Notes under the pieces: model-generated
The model's input: the letters and a program-made list of their open reading frames with translations, nothing else
Databases searched by the model: none
What the model was told of the DNA's origin: nothing
NCBI GenBank assembly: GCA_013695175.1
Contig: JACDAZ010000339.1
Span: 1 to 5,101, forward strand
DNA length: 5,101 nucleotides
Direction of reading: 5' to 3'
DNA from: Flavisolibacter sp.
GTDB taxonomy: Bacteria; Bacteroidota; Bacteroidia; Chitinophagales; Chitinophagaceae
In this document: positions 5,015 through 5,101 of the stretch, one piece after another
How the letters are laid out: each line of letters opens with the position of its first letter
How positions within the stretch are numbered: the stretch's first letter is position 1
Made by a program: the position numbers and the translations under genes

Positions 5015-5101
5015 ATAAGATATTGTAGTTATGCTGTTGCTACCCCCCCAGAGTAGTGGTTAATAATTTATTAGTTATGTTTAAGTTTTGGCAACATAAC
5101 C
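5015..5101. other. Right-edge non-coding sequence with small inverted repeat
   Basis: I recognise no coding frame in these last 87 bases. They contain a run of seven C (5043-5049), unusual in such AT-rich DNA. They also hold a perfect 8-base inverted repeat, GTTATGTT (5074-5081) with AACATAAC (5093-5100), around an 11-base loop at the window edge. The 3' end of a minus-strand gene could lie just outside. Confidence 0.4.

Noticed and set aside
1..5101. CRISPR array, tRNA or rRNA gene, transposase, integrase or phage defence cassette
   Set aside because: I looked on both strands and found no regularly spaced repeats, no cloverleaf or rRNA-like stretch, and no mobile-element or defence protein motifs.

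Overview
This is an AT-rich window from what looks like a Bacteroidota chromosome, probably family Chitinophagaceae. The pointers are the A/T-rich regions before starts with no Shine-Dalgarno sequence, matches to the Bacteroidota -7 promoter element TAnnTTTG, a DUF2723 membrane protein, the Bacteroidota-type divergent SAM hydroxide adenosyltransferase-like protein, and a lipoprotein with a Thr/Arg-rich linker. The family-level placement is an inference from remembered relatives.

Layout: four complete genes and one partial gene lie on the minus strand. From the right these are an AI-2E family transporter (ATG at 4833, end 3748), a cupin lipoprotein (3126-2668), a short-chain dehydrogenase/reductase (2103-1294), a SAM hydroxide adenosyltransferase-like protein (1226-396), and the first 77 codons of a DUF2723 (GT117-like) glycosyltransferase running off the left edge (231-1). 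The SDR and the SAM-hydrolase-like gene are only 67 bases apart and are probably co-transcribed. DUF2723 follows after 164 bases and has its own promoter-like motif. On the plus strand the only recognisable gene is a decayed GNAT acetyltransferase (about 3259-3694). Its C-terminal half is still open, but its N-terminal half is split between two frames and interrupted by a stop.

Non-coding regions: 2104-2667 contains a doubtful 58-codon frame with an internal hairpin, plus a GC-rich palindromic repeat (CCTGCCGGCAGG) unlike its surroundings. The right end (4906-5101) holds a nested hairpin that looks like a terminator for an unseen minus-strand gene, and another small inverted repeat at the very edge.

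The genes do not form one obvious pathway. I see ordinary housekeeping and envelope genes of a Bacteroidota genome and no convincing new system. The points most worth a second look are the GNAT pseudogene, the apparent loss of the catalytic triad in the SAM-hydrolase-like protein, and the palindrome in the 2.1-2.7 kb gap.
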